Below are positions 1-12,074 of a stretch of 64,000 nt of DNA, piece after piece. The position numbers and the translations under genes were made by a program. The notes below the pieces were generated by a model. That model was not told the origin of the DNA, ran no database searches, and saw nothing but the letters and a program-made list of their open reading frames with translations. Positions within the stretch are counted from its first letter, which is position 1, and each line of letters begins with the position of its first letter. The stretch comes from Martensiomyces pterosporus (lineage: Eukaryota; Kickxellomycota; Kickxellomycetes; Kickxellales; Kickxellaceae): NCBI GenBank assembly GCA_025201845.1, contig MU603959.1, forward strand, positions 100,784 to 164,783, given 5' to 3'.

Positions 1-3000
1 GGTGCGCGCGCTTATCAGAGGGTTAAAAGTAATTGCAGAATAGCGCGGCATCGTGCCACAGAACGGAGCTGTGCGTTATGACGGCGACTGCCGCTGCCGC
101 TGCCGCTGATTCCAGGCAAGGAGATATGCATGCATACATGAATGGAGGTGTGCGCGGGACTGGTCACAGCTGCCATTGTTTTCCTTTCGCACGTCGACTT
201 GCGGAGCAACATTGCAATTGGCCACACAGGCGACACGATAATCTCTTGGCCGAGGGGCCGAGCGGGCAGAGAGCCAAGGCAGAGGGGAAGAAGCAGTTAT
301 TATTGGCACAGGCGAAAATAGCCCACCAGCTTTTGAGGCGCAGACGGACCGCAGGCCGCGAGCATAACCCTGCTGCCCCCTTTTCCGCTCCCTCAGCGCC
401 AGTTGGCGAAAAGCCGAGCTGACTAAGCCCGGCGGGCTGAGCCAGCAGCGCCTGAGCTCTGCACGCCGCTGATGTGCAAAAGGGGTGGAGCTGAAGGCAA
501 CGGGGGAAGGGGTCCGCTGTCCCAAGCCATTGTTGCGGCGCACATGCAAGGGGGCCTGCCGTGGCGCCGTGCTTACGCAAAGAGAAGGCGAATAAGCGGG
601 ACGCGTGGGCGAAGGCAACGTGCCAGCATGCCTTCTCCAGCTGCCACAGTGAATGGGAGAAAGGGCGCCGCCTTGTGAATCTGCCCTATTTTTCTGGCAG
701 ATCGACGTGTGATCGATAGCATAACGAGAGCGGGGCATTTGAATGTCACCAAGCAGCACACGAAACAACCCACACTGCTACACCCAACCAGAAGCTGCAA
801 GCACAGGCACAAGCAACAGGGATATGCATGCAAGCGCTGTGAACTCCTGAGGTGGGTAGGCTGTGCAAGCGCGGAGCGTGCATTTGCAGCTCCGACACGC
901 AGGCAAGGCAAGCGGGCAGGCGCCGCTGTTGTTGGGGCAGGAAGGGCGCCTGTGCTGTGGGCCGCCAGATTGCCGTAACAAGCATGCCAAGAAGGCAGGA
1001 AGGAGTGGAAGGACGCATTTGTGGAGAGGCAGACAAAGAGGGCGCATTGTGCGAGGGCCGGCATAGGGATGCAACAGAACAAGCGGGCAGGTGGCTGGCG
1101 GGGTCCCCTTCTTTCCAGGGGGTTCTGCTGCACTTTTCCATACAAGCTGGGCAGGGACAGCCCAAGCCGCATTCTCCTTGCTCCCCTTGCACCCCCTGCC
1201 CTTAGGAGCAAGCAGACCAGGCTGCTGTGCTGATTCTACACAATTACCAGTAACCCCTATGGCTGCCCTGGCGTCTGAGCGCCATTTAAAATGAATGCGC
1301 GCATGGAAAGGAGGCGCACTGCTGGCGCTGTGAAACCGCGCGCTTAGCAGGAATGTTTTTTTTTTTTTGTGCAGCGGGCGGAGTTTGAAACCCTTGGCCC
1401 TGCCCACAGCACCACAGTTGATTGACAGGCTGTGGGTGCTGGGCTGAGCTGGGCTGCCAGCTCCATGGCGAATGCGGCCCTTGGGAGCGAGAGTAGCGTG
1501 TGCATGCAACGGGCGGCTGCATGGCTCAGTGGCGGCTCTGTTGTCCATTTCCCGATAAAGGGGGGTCTGGAGGCGGATACAAGCAAGAGCGCGGATGAAA
1601 GGGAGCGGCAGGGAGTGGCTGCCACGTATCAGAACCAGCACCAACAACCTTGTTTCTTTCTCCTTTGGGCCACAGCAGAGGTGCTGGTTCTCTGAAAGGA
1701 AATCACAATAGGCATACGATGGCGAGATGGAGAAGGCGTCCAGGCAGAGCGAGCCCGGAGCTGGGAATAGAACAGTAGCAGCAATGGGACAATAGAGCGG
1801 ATTGTACAGAGAGCGATGCTTACCTTGCTATTATGATTTTAATATGCTTGTATATGGAAATGGAATCGCCGTCTGGGGGAGAGGTGTGCTCGTGTATGGA
1901 GCAAACAAAAGAGAGGTTGGTGTGTATAGGTGGAGGAAGCAGAATGGACGCACCCAAATTCTGAGGCAGGTAGCGAAGAAAAAGGAGGCTCCTGGGAGAG
2001 CTGCTCTGAACGTGTAAGACTAGGAGGCTGGGGGACCGTTTGCGTGTGTCCGGGTATCTGTGACTAGCCACGCCTTGAGTGAGATGGCAAAAGGGGAGTG
2101 GAGAACGGCTTGGCCTGCGCAAACACAAAAATGCGTGTGTGGCTGTGTAGAAAAGAACACGAGTATGGAGGAAGGAGAAGAGTATGGCGATGGGAGCAAG
2201 AAATATAGATGGGGTTATATAGATGTGTATGTATATAAATGTGTACGCGCAAGTGGTGCATCAAAGGGGGGACAAGTGAGGTTCCTTATAAAACTTGGCA
2301 GCGTGTTGTCTGTGCATGCGCTGAATTACTGCCTCCAACGCCTGTGCCCTGGCCACATATGGATGTGCTTTGTAGTGTACTCTCTAGCACCCCCTGTGGA
2401 CAGGATGGAGTTCGGGTGGCAAATGGACCTTTGCCAATGGCCCCTGTAGCCTGGCTGCGCACGTTCAAGACTCTAGCAGGCAGCCCACCCCACACAGCTG
2501 GGTGGTGCAGATGAAAGGTAGAGCGAAAGAAACCCAAGCGAATGGCTGGTCCCTGCAAACAGGATATAGAAAGCAGTACCGTATCGAGAGCTGTAAAGCA
2601 GCCTGTCACGTATGGCGCGTATCTCTGCGCAGGCGGGGCTGTTAGATTGGAGCGCACTAAATGCAAAGAAGAGGCAAAGGGAGAAATAGTCCTACGCGAA
2701 GCTGTTTTTTCGTGCAATGGAGATAAAAGGGAGAGCTTGGTGGACAGGACGCGTCCTGGGATGCGCAAAAGTGAGAAGGAATAAATAAAGGGACCATGGC
2801 AGCGAGGGTGCCTGCTGCCTTTTTGATTTCAAACCCCGCTCCCAAATGCCAACCCACACAACACCTCAGCCCTGCCAGAGTCACTCAGACTACTAGCACA
2901 GCAAGCCAAAAAAATACATAAATAATCTTCTGAGGGTGGGGGTAGCCTGCCTCTCCTCGTCCCCACCCTTCCTGTGCTTTTCATACCCGGCTCTGCTTGC

Positions 3001-4486
3001 TGATGCAGGTTGGCCGTGGTGGCCGCTGCCGCCGTTGTTGTTTTTTCTTGCTTACTTGATTACCCATTCCACCCAGCATGTATATTGTATTTGTAATGCT
3101 CGTAGCCATATGCCTGTGCGCGTGTGCGTGTGCCCAAGCGAACCTGCCGCCCGGAGATGCGCGGCTTGCCCACCCTCGTTATCATCCACTTCTGCCGTTA
3201 TCCCCCCACCTGTCACAGGCAGACACGCCCGGCGCCAGCTGGTATTCCTACCATGACCACGCTGCTCCACTGCACTTGCCACTGAGTGTGCCCTGTGGTT
3301 CGTGCCCGTGAGCACCATGCATCCTCCACTCCCCCTGCTGACTGCGTGGAAACACACAATACCCCAGCAGGTCCTGTAATGGTTAGATGTGCTCAGCACT
3401 TTGCCATTGCCATCGGACACGTGAACTCGCTACATGGGAACGCTCGAGGTAGCGACAGTGGTCACTGCCTGACACGCGCAACCGCAGTCTACATCTAACC
3501 ACCTGTCGGACACGCTGCTTCCTGGCGCTATTTTCCTGCTGGATCCGCCCCGCCTCCCACTTGGGCTTTGAGGTCGGCAAATTGGCGTGGTCCTGCTGGG
3601 CGGTCCTGGTGCCACGGAAACAGCCAGAGGAGGGTGGCCTCTGCTGCCACTCCATGCATCCGCCCTTCCGGAGAAGTGTCTGGAAAAGAAAGTACGCTGT
3701 GTGCTGCTTCTCCACACAATGCTTGTCTTGCCTCGCTCTCAAAGCAACGCGCATTCTTTCTCTGTAGGTAGATCTGAAAGCGGCGTCGCTCCGCATGCAC
3801 GCTCAGACGCAGCACCCGCGGCAGCCCGCCATGCCCCTTGCTCGAAGCCCCCCTCACTATTACTGGTACCTTGCACGCCCATGCACACAAGCATCCATTA
3901 CGCCTCAGAGCGGGCGCTGCAGCGACAGCGCGTTCGCTCCGTGTTTATTTCTCACCCGGATCGCCCTGTTTCAGCAGCCCTCGATGCTGTTCCTCGCCAA
4001 TGGGGGCCGAGGGATTGGCGTGCATCCCCTTTCCCTCCGCACTAACTGTAGAAACACATTACTCGTAGGAATCCGTATCAGCAAAAAAGGCATGCAAATG
4101 GGCGCCTGCAGTCCCTCCTTTGTAAGGAGTAGTAAGGCGGGGGATGTGTGGCTCCCAACCTGTCTGAGGTGTAATGAATGGGGGACGGTGTTTATATCCA
4201 GAAATGCACCAACCCGTGTGCACAAGAGCCATTGTGTTACTGTGCCGCTGTGAAAACCGTCTTGCTGCTGTCGCCGCATTCACACAAAGAACCGCTTGGC
4301 GCCAAGAGGAAAGCCTGGCCCTTAACGGCTTGCGCAGCGAGAGCAGTTGAACGGCTGACATGCAAAAGCGTATCCACCCCATGTCAGAACGAGTAACCTG
4401 TGCCGCCTGCCCCCACCCTGACTTGCACGCAGTCTAATTACGCACAGCTAAATATTAAATCGAACATAAGCTCGGGCTTGATCCTT

Positions 4487-4510
4487 GAAGTGTGAACTCG
4501 TTCACACTTC
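4487..4510. repeat. Perfect inverted repeat, 11-bp arms, 2-bp spacer
   Basis: The arms are GAAGTGTGAAC and GTTCACACTTC, separated by TC. No gene is next to it. It could bind a dimeric regulator or form a cruciform. There is no following T-run, so a Pol III terminator is unlikely. Confidence 0.75.
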
Positions 4511-4613
4511 CCAATTTGGAACTCACCAATCGCTATTACATCCCCACCCGCATTAAATACCTACATGCTCCAAAGCCAAAATCAGCCCCTACACTATAAA
4601 ACGGACACATGCA

Positions 4614-4652
4614 TATAGTGATGCACTATACGCTGGCAGCTATCCGCCAGCG
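4614..4652. repeat. Two abutting perfect hairpins
   Basis: TATAGTG/CACTATA (4614-4630, loop ATG) is followed directly by CGCTGGC/GCCAGCG (4631-4652, 8-nt loop). Both stems have 7 perfect base pairs. The pair lies in a gene-free stretch, so a small structured RNA or protein-binding site is possible, but no promoter or terminator ties it to a transcript. Confidence 0.7.
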
Positions 4653-6161
4653 CTTACATTATACTCTGTGTGCAGCGACACTTTGAAAGATGCATGTAAA
4701 CAGCAATCATGCGATTCCCAGCAGCCGCTTCGAAAGAAAAAGGATGCTGCACCCTTTGGAGGTTTGTCCTTTCGGTGTGACATGCAAAACAACAAATGCG
4801 GCACTCGCCGGCTGCCGGCCATCCTCCTTTTGGCTTTTTCATTTCATTTTGATATATATAGATCTACCAGCTCACCAACCTGTTCATGTATCTCTACGTA
4901 ATTGGCCAGCCAAAAAAACATAACATCCACTAGTTAGCTTGTTCCGCCAGTGACACCCGCGGAACATATGCTCACATACCCCCCAACATGTCAAGTTCAC
5001 TCAACAGCAACAGACATATCCCACCTGGAATGCTCAAGCAAAGGCGGCGGCTGCTGCCATATACGCCTCTTATCTCGACAGCATCGATATGTGCCATAGA
5101 TGGCGCATCACCGGGACAATACGTGTGGAAATAATTGAGCAGGCAGGAAAACAGCGCACATTGGCAGGCAGCGGCCCCTTTCTCGTGAGATGCAGACGCG
5201 TCTGCTGTGCTTGCGATGGAATTAGCTGGCCCTGCCACCCTCCCCATCCTCAGCACCCACATGGTTTAATTAATGTACGAGATACATGTATATCCTCCCA
5301 AAAGCAAGTGTAGCAGGAGAGAGAACGAGACGTTATCTGCGGATACACACACACATACACGCAGCATTCCCAGCACCACTAGAGCATTTACACGTATCCG
5401 TGTATGCAGCATGTATCATCAACTGTAATCACCTTCTTCATACACAATGCGCCTAGCACGTCTTCCACATATAGCGTGTCTGGTTCTTTCGTTTTGCACA
5501 TACCTCGAATGCATATGCCAAGTATGACAGAGCGCACATGTATCCCGCCCACGCCATCTGTAGTTGTGTGCGCCCCCTTTTGCTCAGCACAGGAGAAAGG
5601 TAATCAGGATGACCCCCGACATGTGATACTGGAGCGAATGCATTGCTCTGCTGCACATGCACGCTGCTCAAAACCTCCGCCAGCACATCCCCGCTGTCTC
5701 GTTTAGGGTCTTAGCCTCAATTGTAACCCTCGCGGATCATGGGAGAGGAAGGACGTCCGATGGTGGGAAAACAAAGCAGGCAAAGTGAAAGGGCACGGAG
5801 GAGCGCACTCTGCCTGCTCCGTGTACGCGAGTGACTTTTGTCGAGTGCTTCTTCATGTACAGGACACTCCGGATTACAGAAACCTAGACAGTCATAGAGT
5901 CAGCTGAAAAGGGAAGGATGGGGAGCGAGCAGCATGTGTCGGCCCCCACCAGCGCCATTGCATTGTCCGCCCTTTGCCGTGCATACCCGAACAGCATTCA
6001 CCACCATCCGCCGTAGCTCACACACCTCGCCATTGTGAATGTAAATCAAATCAAATCGGTGGATTTGGAGGCGCAGTGCGATCCGCTGATCAAGAAACCA
6101 ATATTTAGCGTGTGCACTTTATTTGAAGGCACGCATCCATGAAGGATATTGCGCCGGAATA

Positions 6162-7469
6162 CTAGTGGCGTCGCTTGCGCCAGTCATTGCTGTCAGCGCC
6201 TTTGCCTCTGCTCTTGTCTCTGCTCTTGTCTCTGCTCTTGTCTCTGCTCTTGTCTCTGCTCTTGTCTCTGCTCTTGCGCTCGGTGCGCTGCGGCGGCGTT
6301 GGGCTTAAGAAAGCGACATGCCGCTCCTGCTCCAGTTGTGGCAGATTCTCGATGGCCACAGTGTCGCGGAATGCAAGCCATGGACTGCGCTCCATGTAAT
6401 CGACCAAGCTCTTATACTCGCTCTTGCTACTCGCATAAGCCTCCAGGTACCTTGCGAGCTTGAGCAGCTCATAGTCATCCGTGGTCGACTCATCAAAAGT
6501 ACTGACCAGCAGGTGATTCCCCCGCTGTCTCGCAGCCTTTTCATGGGAGTCATCCACAAGCGCGATGTTCTCCAACGTCCACCGATTCGTCTCCAAATCG
6601 GGACAAACACCTCTGTATCCATCATACGTGCGGTAGATGTTCCTATAGGGGGACTCCTCTAAAGTAAACCCGTTGGAGATGCGCGTAAGGTCCTTGATTG
6701 TTTCCGCCTTCGTGTAGTATGCCGCGTCCAGTTCGCAGAACCTGCGATCCCACACGCGCACCAATTCACTGCCCATTCCGCCGAACAATAGCTCGATCAT
6801 GCTGAAGACATTGAGAGGTTGGGTGGAGCTCCACACCATGACGCCGAAATGGTTCAATATGGATCTCAGGAACTGATGCATGAAAGGCCGGGGGAATGCG
6901 TATCTGACGCCAGACGACGTCCTACCGGAGCGTCTAAGCAGGGTGCCATTCAGATCCAGGACAATCAGCTCCCTGTGCCTGCATTCTCGCTCGTTGCGCG
7001 TGAGGTCGTAAGGAATCCAGGAGTCCCTCCATGACGACGATGCCTTTGGTAGCATAACACCTCTATCTAGGGTGGTTCGGCCGACGATGGCACTCTTGCG
7101 GTCACGGGATTGCATTGATTGGCTGGTGTGCTTCCTGCTCTCGTTCTTCTTCGCCTTCTTGCGCTCCTTCATCCGCTTGCGCTTCTCCTGCTGCCTCTTT
7201 TCCCTCATCTCGGCGTCAGTATGGCCCGAGGCGCTGCCAGCCCCTGGGTCTGTAGCAGCAGCTGGCGAGTTGGCCGCTGCATCATTCGGCAGCTGGCTCT
7301 CGACTGGAAGTTTTCTGTTTCTGAGCCGCGGATTCCTCGCATGGACTGTTCCTGAATCGACATCAAGCCGTGAGGTCGAACCTGCTTCCTTGGCGGCGCT
7401 CCGATTGCCAGCCACGTCGCAACCGCTACCGCTCGCTACACTGCCAGCAACAGGCCAATAGACAAACAA
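6162..7469 (-). CDS. FCP1/SCP-like HAD phosphatase domain protein (5' end unresolved)
   Basis: The open frame begins at TTG, so its true start lies elsewhere. A lysine/arginine-rich helix follows (first in-frame ATG at 7208), then an FCP1-homology (NIF/SCP) domain. The motif I region reads LIVLDLNGTLLRR with D codon at 6956. Families of this fold normally have DxDGT, and here the second Asp is Asn. Later blocks (PRPFMHQFL, GVMVWSSTQPLNVFSM, and a NIALVDDSHEKA block) match the fold: helix after motif I, motif II Ser/Thr and motif III Asp pair. The C-terminus is a tandem SRDK repeat coded by a 12-bp unit at about 6205-6276. A possible 5' exon is 7538-7607, starting ATG at 7607, joined over GTACTT...TAG to 7435 in the correct phase; this gives about 447 residues. 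Probably nuclear or TIM50-like by family; the altered motif makes activity uncertain. Confidence 0.7.
   Translation of the reverse strand: MFVYWPVAGSVASGSGCDVAGNRSAAKEAGSTSRLDVDSGTVHARNPRLRNRKLPVESQLPNDAAANSPAAATDPGAGSASGHTDAEMREKRQQEKRKRMKERKKAKKNESRKHTSQSMQSRDRKSAIVGRTTLDRGVMLPKASSSWRDSWIPYDLTRNERECRHRELIVLDLNGTLLRRSGRTSSGVRYAFPRPFMHQFLRSILNHFGVMVWSSTQPLNVFSMIELLFGGMGSELVRVWDRRFCELDAAYYTKAETIKDLTRISNGFTLEESPYRNIYRTYDGYRGVCPDLETNRWTLENIALVDDSHEKAARQRGNHLLVSTFDESTTDDYELLKLARYLEAYASSKSEYKSLVDYMERSPWLAFRDTVAIENLPQLEQERHVAFLSPTPPQRTERKSRDKSRDKSRDKSRDKSRDKSRGKGADSNDWRKRRH
6205..6276. repeat. 12-bp tandem repeat, about six copies, inside the FCP1-like CDS
   Basis: The unit CTCTTGTCTCTG is repeated nearly perfectly. 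On the minus strand it encodes successive Ser-Arg-Asp-Lys units at the C-terminus of the phosphatase-like protein. Multiples of 12 bp keep the frame, so copy number can vary without breaking the protein. Confidence 0.9.
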
Positions 7470-8273
7470 AGAGCAAGGTTATCACCATCGCCAAACTGAC
7501 CCATCTAGTAACGAGCAATATCAGCAATAGCAAGTACATGAAGGTGGCTGGGAAGAGTCTGAAGAAAAAAAAACAGCAAGGGTGCGTTTTCGAACCCTTG
7601 GTTTCATGCCGCTACTGCTTTTCCAAGAAAAACATTTGATCGCAGGGGGCAAGGGGGTGGTTCCAAAAAGGCAAGGAAACGGCGCAGCTGTGCAAGGAAA
7701 ACACCCGAGCAGTAGACAGGGAGGGGAGAGAAGCAAGACGGCATGGCACAAAAAGAGAAAGGCATCTGATGGCGTAATAACTCTGGCCTGGGCAAACAAT
7801 AAGAGAATATGCAGCTGATTCTTCAGGGTATCTTTTGTAGAAAAGCCATCCAAATTCATCCAGACACGCTGCTGCCCATCTCATTCGCTACCCTCTCCTA
7901 GTTGCTTACATCTCCTATGGGCATTCTGGCAGAACAACAATGGAAGCAGCGTGCTGTGCTGCTCCATTTGCACAGCAGGCGGACAGCGGTGTAGCAAGCA
8001 AGGCGAACGAGGCTTGGCTGCGGAGGAATACCTTCCAGAGCCTTTGCGACAGCAGCAAACAAGGAGCAATATGACGTGAATAGCGCCACCAAAAACAAAA
8101 GCCATTGCAAAAGGAGTTCTCTCTTTCTCTTTTTTTGCCAAGACGGAATAGGGGGTATTGAGCACAAGCACGTGTGTTCCCGATCCATTATGTTGCTCGG
8201 TACGTTATTCAGTGGCTCTAATCGATTGTTCAGCTCTGAAGACAGGTGCGATTGGGATATTTTAGGCCCGCAG

Positions 8274-8292
8274 CCCCTTTTGTAAAAAGGGG
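8274..8292. repeat. Perfect 8-bp hairpin, 3-nt loop
   Basis: CCCCTTTT and AAAAGGGG flank the loop GTA. It is about 290 bp upstream of a second, longer palindrome in the same gene-free interval. No function can be assigned. Confidence 0.7.
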
Positions 8293-8566
8293 GAGGGCAA
8301 GGTTAGATGTAGTGGAAAACAACAAGGGGCGGCCGTGATCGAAGAGGGAACAACCGCAAGCCACTTTTTGCCCTCCTTCGAATTTATTCATCTGCCAGGC
8401 ACCCGCTTGCCCAGCGATCGATTGTACTCCAGGGCACCCATTGGCAGAGATGGAACGTGAATACTACCACTGCGAGCCTGCTTGGATGCACTGCTGCCAA
8501 CAAACAAGCAAACAAACGGTACAGAGGGACGGGGGAGGGGATAGGGCGGATGCACTAACAAGCAGC

Positions 8567-8586
8567 GCCGCACATATATGTGCGGC
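8567..8586. repeat. 20-bp perfect palindrome followed by T7
   Basis: Ten-base arms meet at a TA centre (GCCGCACATA, then its exact complement), and the right arm runs into a T-run at 8587-8593. The shape resembles a stem plus oligo-U terminator. In a fungal nucleus a Pol III transcript end is the nearest analogue, but no A/B-box promoter was recognised upstream. Confidence 0.75.
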
Positions 8587-11500
8587 TTTTTTTGTGTGTG
8601 AAAACAACTGTGCAGCTAACGAATAGCACACGCAATATCGTGCCCTATGGTGTATGTGTGTATACATGGGCAGATGCGTGTGCATGCGCATATATCTAGT
8701 TGGGGGCGAGATGGTTGCCCAACAAGGAAGCCGAAGATTCCGCCGCATTGACTGAAAAAGCGAATTCATTACAGGCATTTCATGAAGTGCAGAGTGACTT
8801 TCATGTGCCTTATGTTTATCATCAGCATAAAAGGGTGCTGTTTCTGGAGGGAGATAAGGAGTCGCCACTTGACGACAACAATACGTCGACAAATTCTTTG
8901 CATTGGGGGAGATGTGCAGCGGCAGCTGAGAAACAAGCGCGAGTGCGCAGTTGGGGGATCTTCTCTTGCTGCAGGCAATCGAGGTGGTTGGTGGGGGAGA
9001 AGCAGATGCACTATGTGCATTGGTACGCTCTAAACGAGAAAAAGCAGCAATCTGCCTTGCTATTGTAGATTTGGGAGCGTACCTCTCGCTGCCGTTGCTG
9101 TTTCTGCTACTGCTTGCTTCTGTTGCGGGCTGCTTGAGGCCGGCCGATCGTTGTATGGCGAAAAGAGAAGATGCTGCGCGGAATTTGTCCGCTTCCACAG
9201 CCTGTCCATTCTATGGAGGCGCTGCGATCCTACTGCTGCGGCAGCTTTGGTTCTTGCACAGATGATAAACAACGTAAATAAAAACGAAGCAGTGCGAATG
9301 ACCCGTCTATGTACTTGTTCGTGCCAAAAACGCGGCGGCAGAAAGCAGCAGCGTGTGAGAAACGGAGTGTGAGTAGGCACGAGGTATACGGGGGGTGCAG
9401 CTGCTTCAGAAATGCGCTGTGCAACAAAAGCATGCCTGGCACGGGATGCGCGTATGGGTCCCTGCACTTGTTCACGGACCAGCTGCTGGCCATGACCAAA
9501 GGAGCCACCACAGCAGCACCAGCAAATCTACGCATCATGGGCGCCGCAGATTTAATCCTCATGCCGGCTGCTGAATGACGGCACGGATGACAGGCTCCCT
9601 GCCAAGGGCTCTGCTGGCCGCAAAAGTGACTGAACGCGGGCTAAAAATACCTGGATACAAGCCATAGCCTCAGCCAGACAAGGTGGGGACAATCGAGCGC
9701 AAGCGGCGCTGGGATTGGGGGAAACGGATTATGTAGGAAGGGTGGAGCTGTGAGGCTGGCCAATGGCAAAACAACCCCTCATCTGTTGCCTCGCCCAAAC
9801 CAAGACGCCGCACGCACGCATGCATGGATCATCTGCGTAGGGACTGCGGCATATAGTGCCGGTGGTTTTTGAAATAGAAGCTCGCTATAAGGGTGTGTGA
9901 GGCATGCCAATACATGTGATGGGGGCGTGGCGAGAGCAGCGGAAAAGTCGGGAGAGTGGTTATGCAGAGTATGTCTGGAGCACGCTCAGCATTGGCAAAT
10001 GGAACAGCGGTATCCTGTGAGGGACAGCTGATTTCTGGTGCCTGGCGCTTCCGGTGCGCAGGGGAAACAGGCAGCTCTCCACATATGCAAGTGCGCACAC
10101 AAACGTAAAATTGGAAAGCACCCAATGTCGCCGATGAATGGGCTTGTTTTTTTTTTTTGGAGTGCTCTTCGCTACAACTTGGTTCCGTTGCTGCGCACTG
10201 CTGGCGAGGATGCGTGCCGTTGTTGAATTGAATGCAGGCTGGTACAATTGCAGATGCGTTGTAGACGTGCGCTGACGAATACCGTTTGCAAGCGGCAACT
10301 GTGAACGGAAGGTGATTTGCAAATTAGAACGCAACAAAACGCCCAAGTGGGACTATAGCAAGAGCAGGGGGTGCTTGGGGCATGCAAACGGGTGCGCTAC
10401 GATATATTTATAAAATAAAGGTGTGTTCGCATCTGCGGCCGTTTGCTGGTGCATGACACGGACTCCAAAGACTGTTTATAAAAAGGACAAGACAAGCACG
10501 GAAATTTGCAATTGGCTGTTGAATAAGTGGAGCGTCCATGTACACAAAAGAAATTAGGCGTATGGGCGCAACGCAAATGTGTCGCTGATGCTGACCCGGA
10601 GGCATGACCTGGGAGCAGAAGCAATGACCCGGTTGGAACAAGCAGGCTCCTTGGGCGGATAGGAGAATCAGTGCATCTCGCCTGCAGCCAAGCTGTACGG
10701 GAGTGAGGACACGAGGCTTGTCTTGAGAGTCGGTACTCGCTATGAAATCCTGCACGCACGCACACAAAAGCCTTTGACTGCTGATTCCACTGCCCGCATG
10801 CGTGGATCCTGTCGCTCCTGTGCTTCAGGTGACACACTGATGGTCCCCTCTGGCGGCGGTGCAGCATGCGTGTTGCTTCTTTGGCCTCACATTGTCCTTC
10901 ATCACGGCATGACCAACAATAACCCCATTCACGATACCAACACAAGCCCATCTCTATTTTTAAACGTCTATATTTTCGTTGCTGTTTTTGTTCTTCTCGG
11001 GCGCACCTGGGATGCGTGTGTGCGTCAGCAAGCCCTGGTGGGCGTGCATGATGTACTGTGAGTGCTTGCTGCCGCTGACATGAGAAATAGAGTGTTAGGG
11101 TGTTGCTTGCATTGTGGGGGCGGGGAGGGAGAGCACCCGACTCGAGTGAACAGCGGATCGCCTGTGGGTCATTCGCCTTGACGGATGAGGACCATGTGCA
11201 GAGCACCTGGCTGCTATGCGAAGGAAATCAAGAGTGCACTGCCAATAGCAAGTCACATCCGGGAGCAAGCCTGTAAACGGCCCCAGGCAAATTAGAGTTT
11301 TCGTCCAAGTTAGCTAGAGACAACAAAAACACGCCGAGGGCAAGGAGGGCAGCTACTGGCAAGACTGCAGCCTGCGCAGCTAGTTAATGCGCTTAGTATA
11401 ATGTAAGAAACACAATCTGCAAAGATATACTCGGCAGCTAGAGCCAACGCTGAGAGCTAGCACAATGGAATGTATGCATACAAGGGGTGAGTTGGCTGGT

Positions 11501-12066
11501 TGGCTGGTGGCCGGCGGCGAGCTTGGTGGCTGCGTAGGGCGAAGAATAAGAGGGAAGGCAAAGAGCGAGACTTGGCCGGCGCGCCAAGCACGGATGGGCG
11601 GGAGGAAGGGGGCTGCGAATGCCTCTCCATTCATCCCCAAATAACGAGCGAGGCACACCAGGGAAATAAATCTAAGCCAGACGGCCAGGAGCAGGCATCC
11701 CTCCACTGCCATTCCAAGATCACGTACATAGTTGCGGCAGCCAGCTGGACAATCGAGGCTCAAAAAACGCTAGCTGCGTAGCTGTGCTTTATCTCGCGGC
11801 TCCTCGTAGAAAAAACGCACGCAGGCTTTTTTGGGGTCGAGGGCTGGCTGCAAGGAGGGGGGGTGACCAAAGAGGGGGGTGTATCATCAGGTCTTTACTG
11901 AAGGGAAAAGTAAACCCTTGTTTTTTTCGCGATCGCCGGCAAAAAAGGTCAACACTCGTTTTCTGCGCCCACCCGTTGCACCCACCCCCTCCTTCGCCGA
12001 GCTTCGCTCATCTGCCACATTCCACACATCCACTCGACGCTTCTCTGGCGGTTGAATACGCCTGGG

Positions 12067-12074
12067 TATAAATA
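12067..12074 (+). promoter_or_regulatory. TATA box of the BED-finger gene
   Basis: TATAAATA is followed by a long pyrimidine-rich leader (about 12090-12590) of the kind seen in fungal 5' UTRs. It lies about 525 bp before the ATG at 12597, farther than in other genes of the window, so the leader may contain an unrecognised intron. Confidence 0.55.

Larger units (their letters stand above)
1..6161. other. Gene-poor region, no convincing coding sequence
   Basis: Open frames here are short, overlap on both strands and have the low-complexity or random look of non-coding translation. None shows a recognisable domain. There are small inverted repeats at 4487-4510, 4614-4630 and 4631-4652, AT-rich TATA-like stretches near 2213-2245, and a T13 run near 1356. 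I see no transposase, reverse transcriptase, terminal repeat or tRNA. The stretch is long compared with the gene spacing from 16 to 62 kb, where neighbours are usually 80 to 1,500 bp apart. It may hold regulatory DNA, a non-coding RNA or decayed mobile DNA, but nothing in the sequence decides between these. Confidence 0.6.
7608..12066. other. Gene-poor region between the FCP1-like gene and the BED-finger promoter
   Basis: No open frame here has a recognisable domain, and those present overlap on both strands. The region contains an 8-bp-arm hairpin at 8274-8292, a 20-bp palindrome followed by a T-run at 8567-8593, and T-runs near 10147 and 11921. No terminal repeats, transposase remnants or tRNA-like folds were seen. 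Confidence 0.55.

Noticed and set aside
76..768. Long overlapping open frames at the start of the window on both strands
   Set aside because: No domain, mutually overlapping frames, and composition like translated non-coding DNA.
7583..7600. Possible tRNA 3' end on the minus strand (GGGTTCGAAAAC followed later by a T-run)
   Set aside because: The T-arm cannot be closed and no D or anticodon arm is present; the B-box resemblance is chance.
8464..9198. 244-residue minus-strand open frame
   Set aside because: Random composition and no family pattern; overlapping frames on the other strand are as long.
10397..11206. 269-residue open frame on the minus strand in the gene-poor region
   Set aside because: No recognisable domain, no ATG-context support and overlapped by other frames of similar quality.
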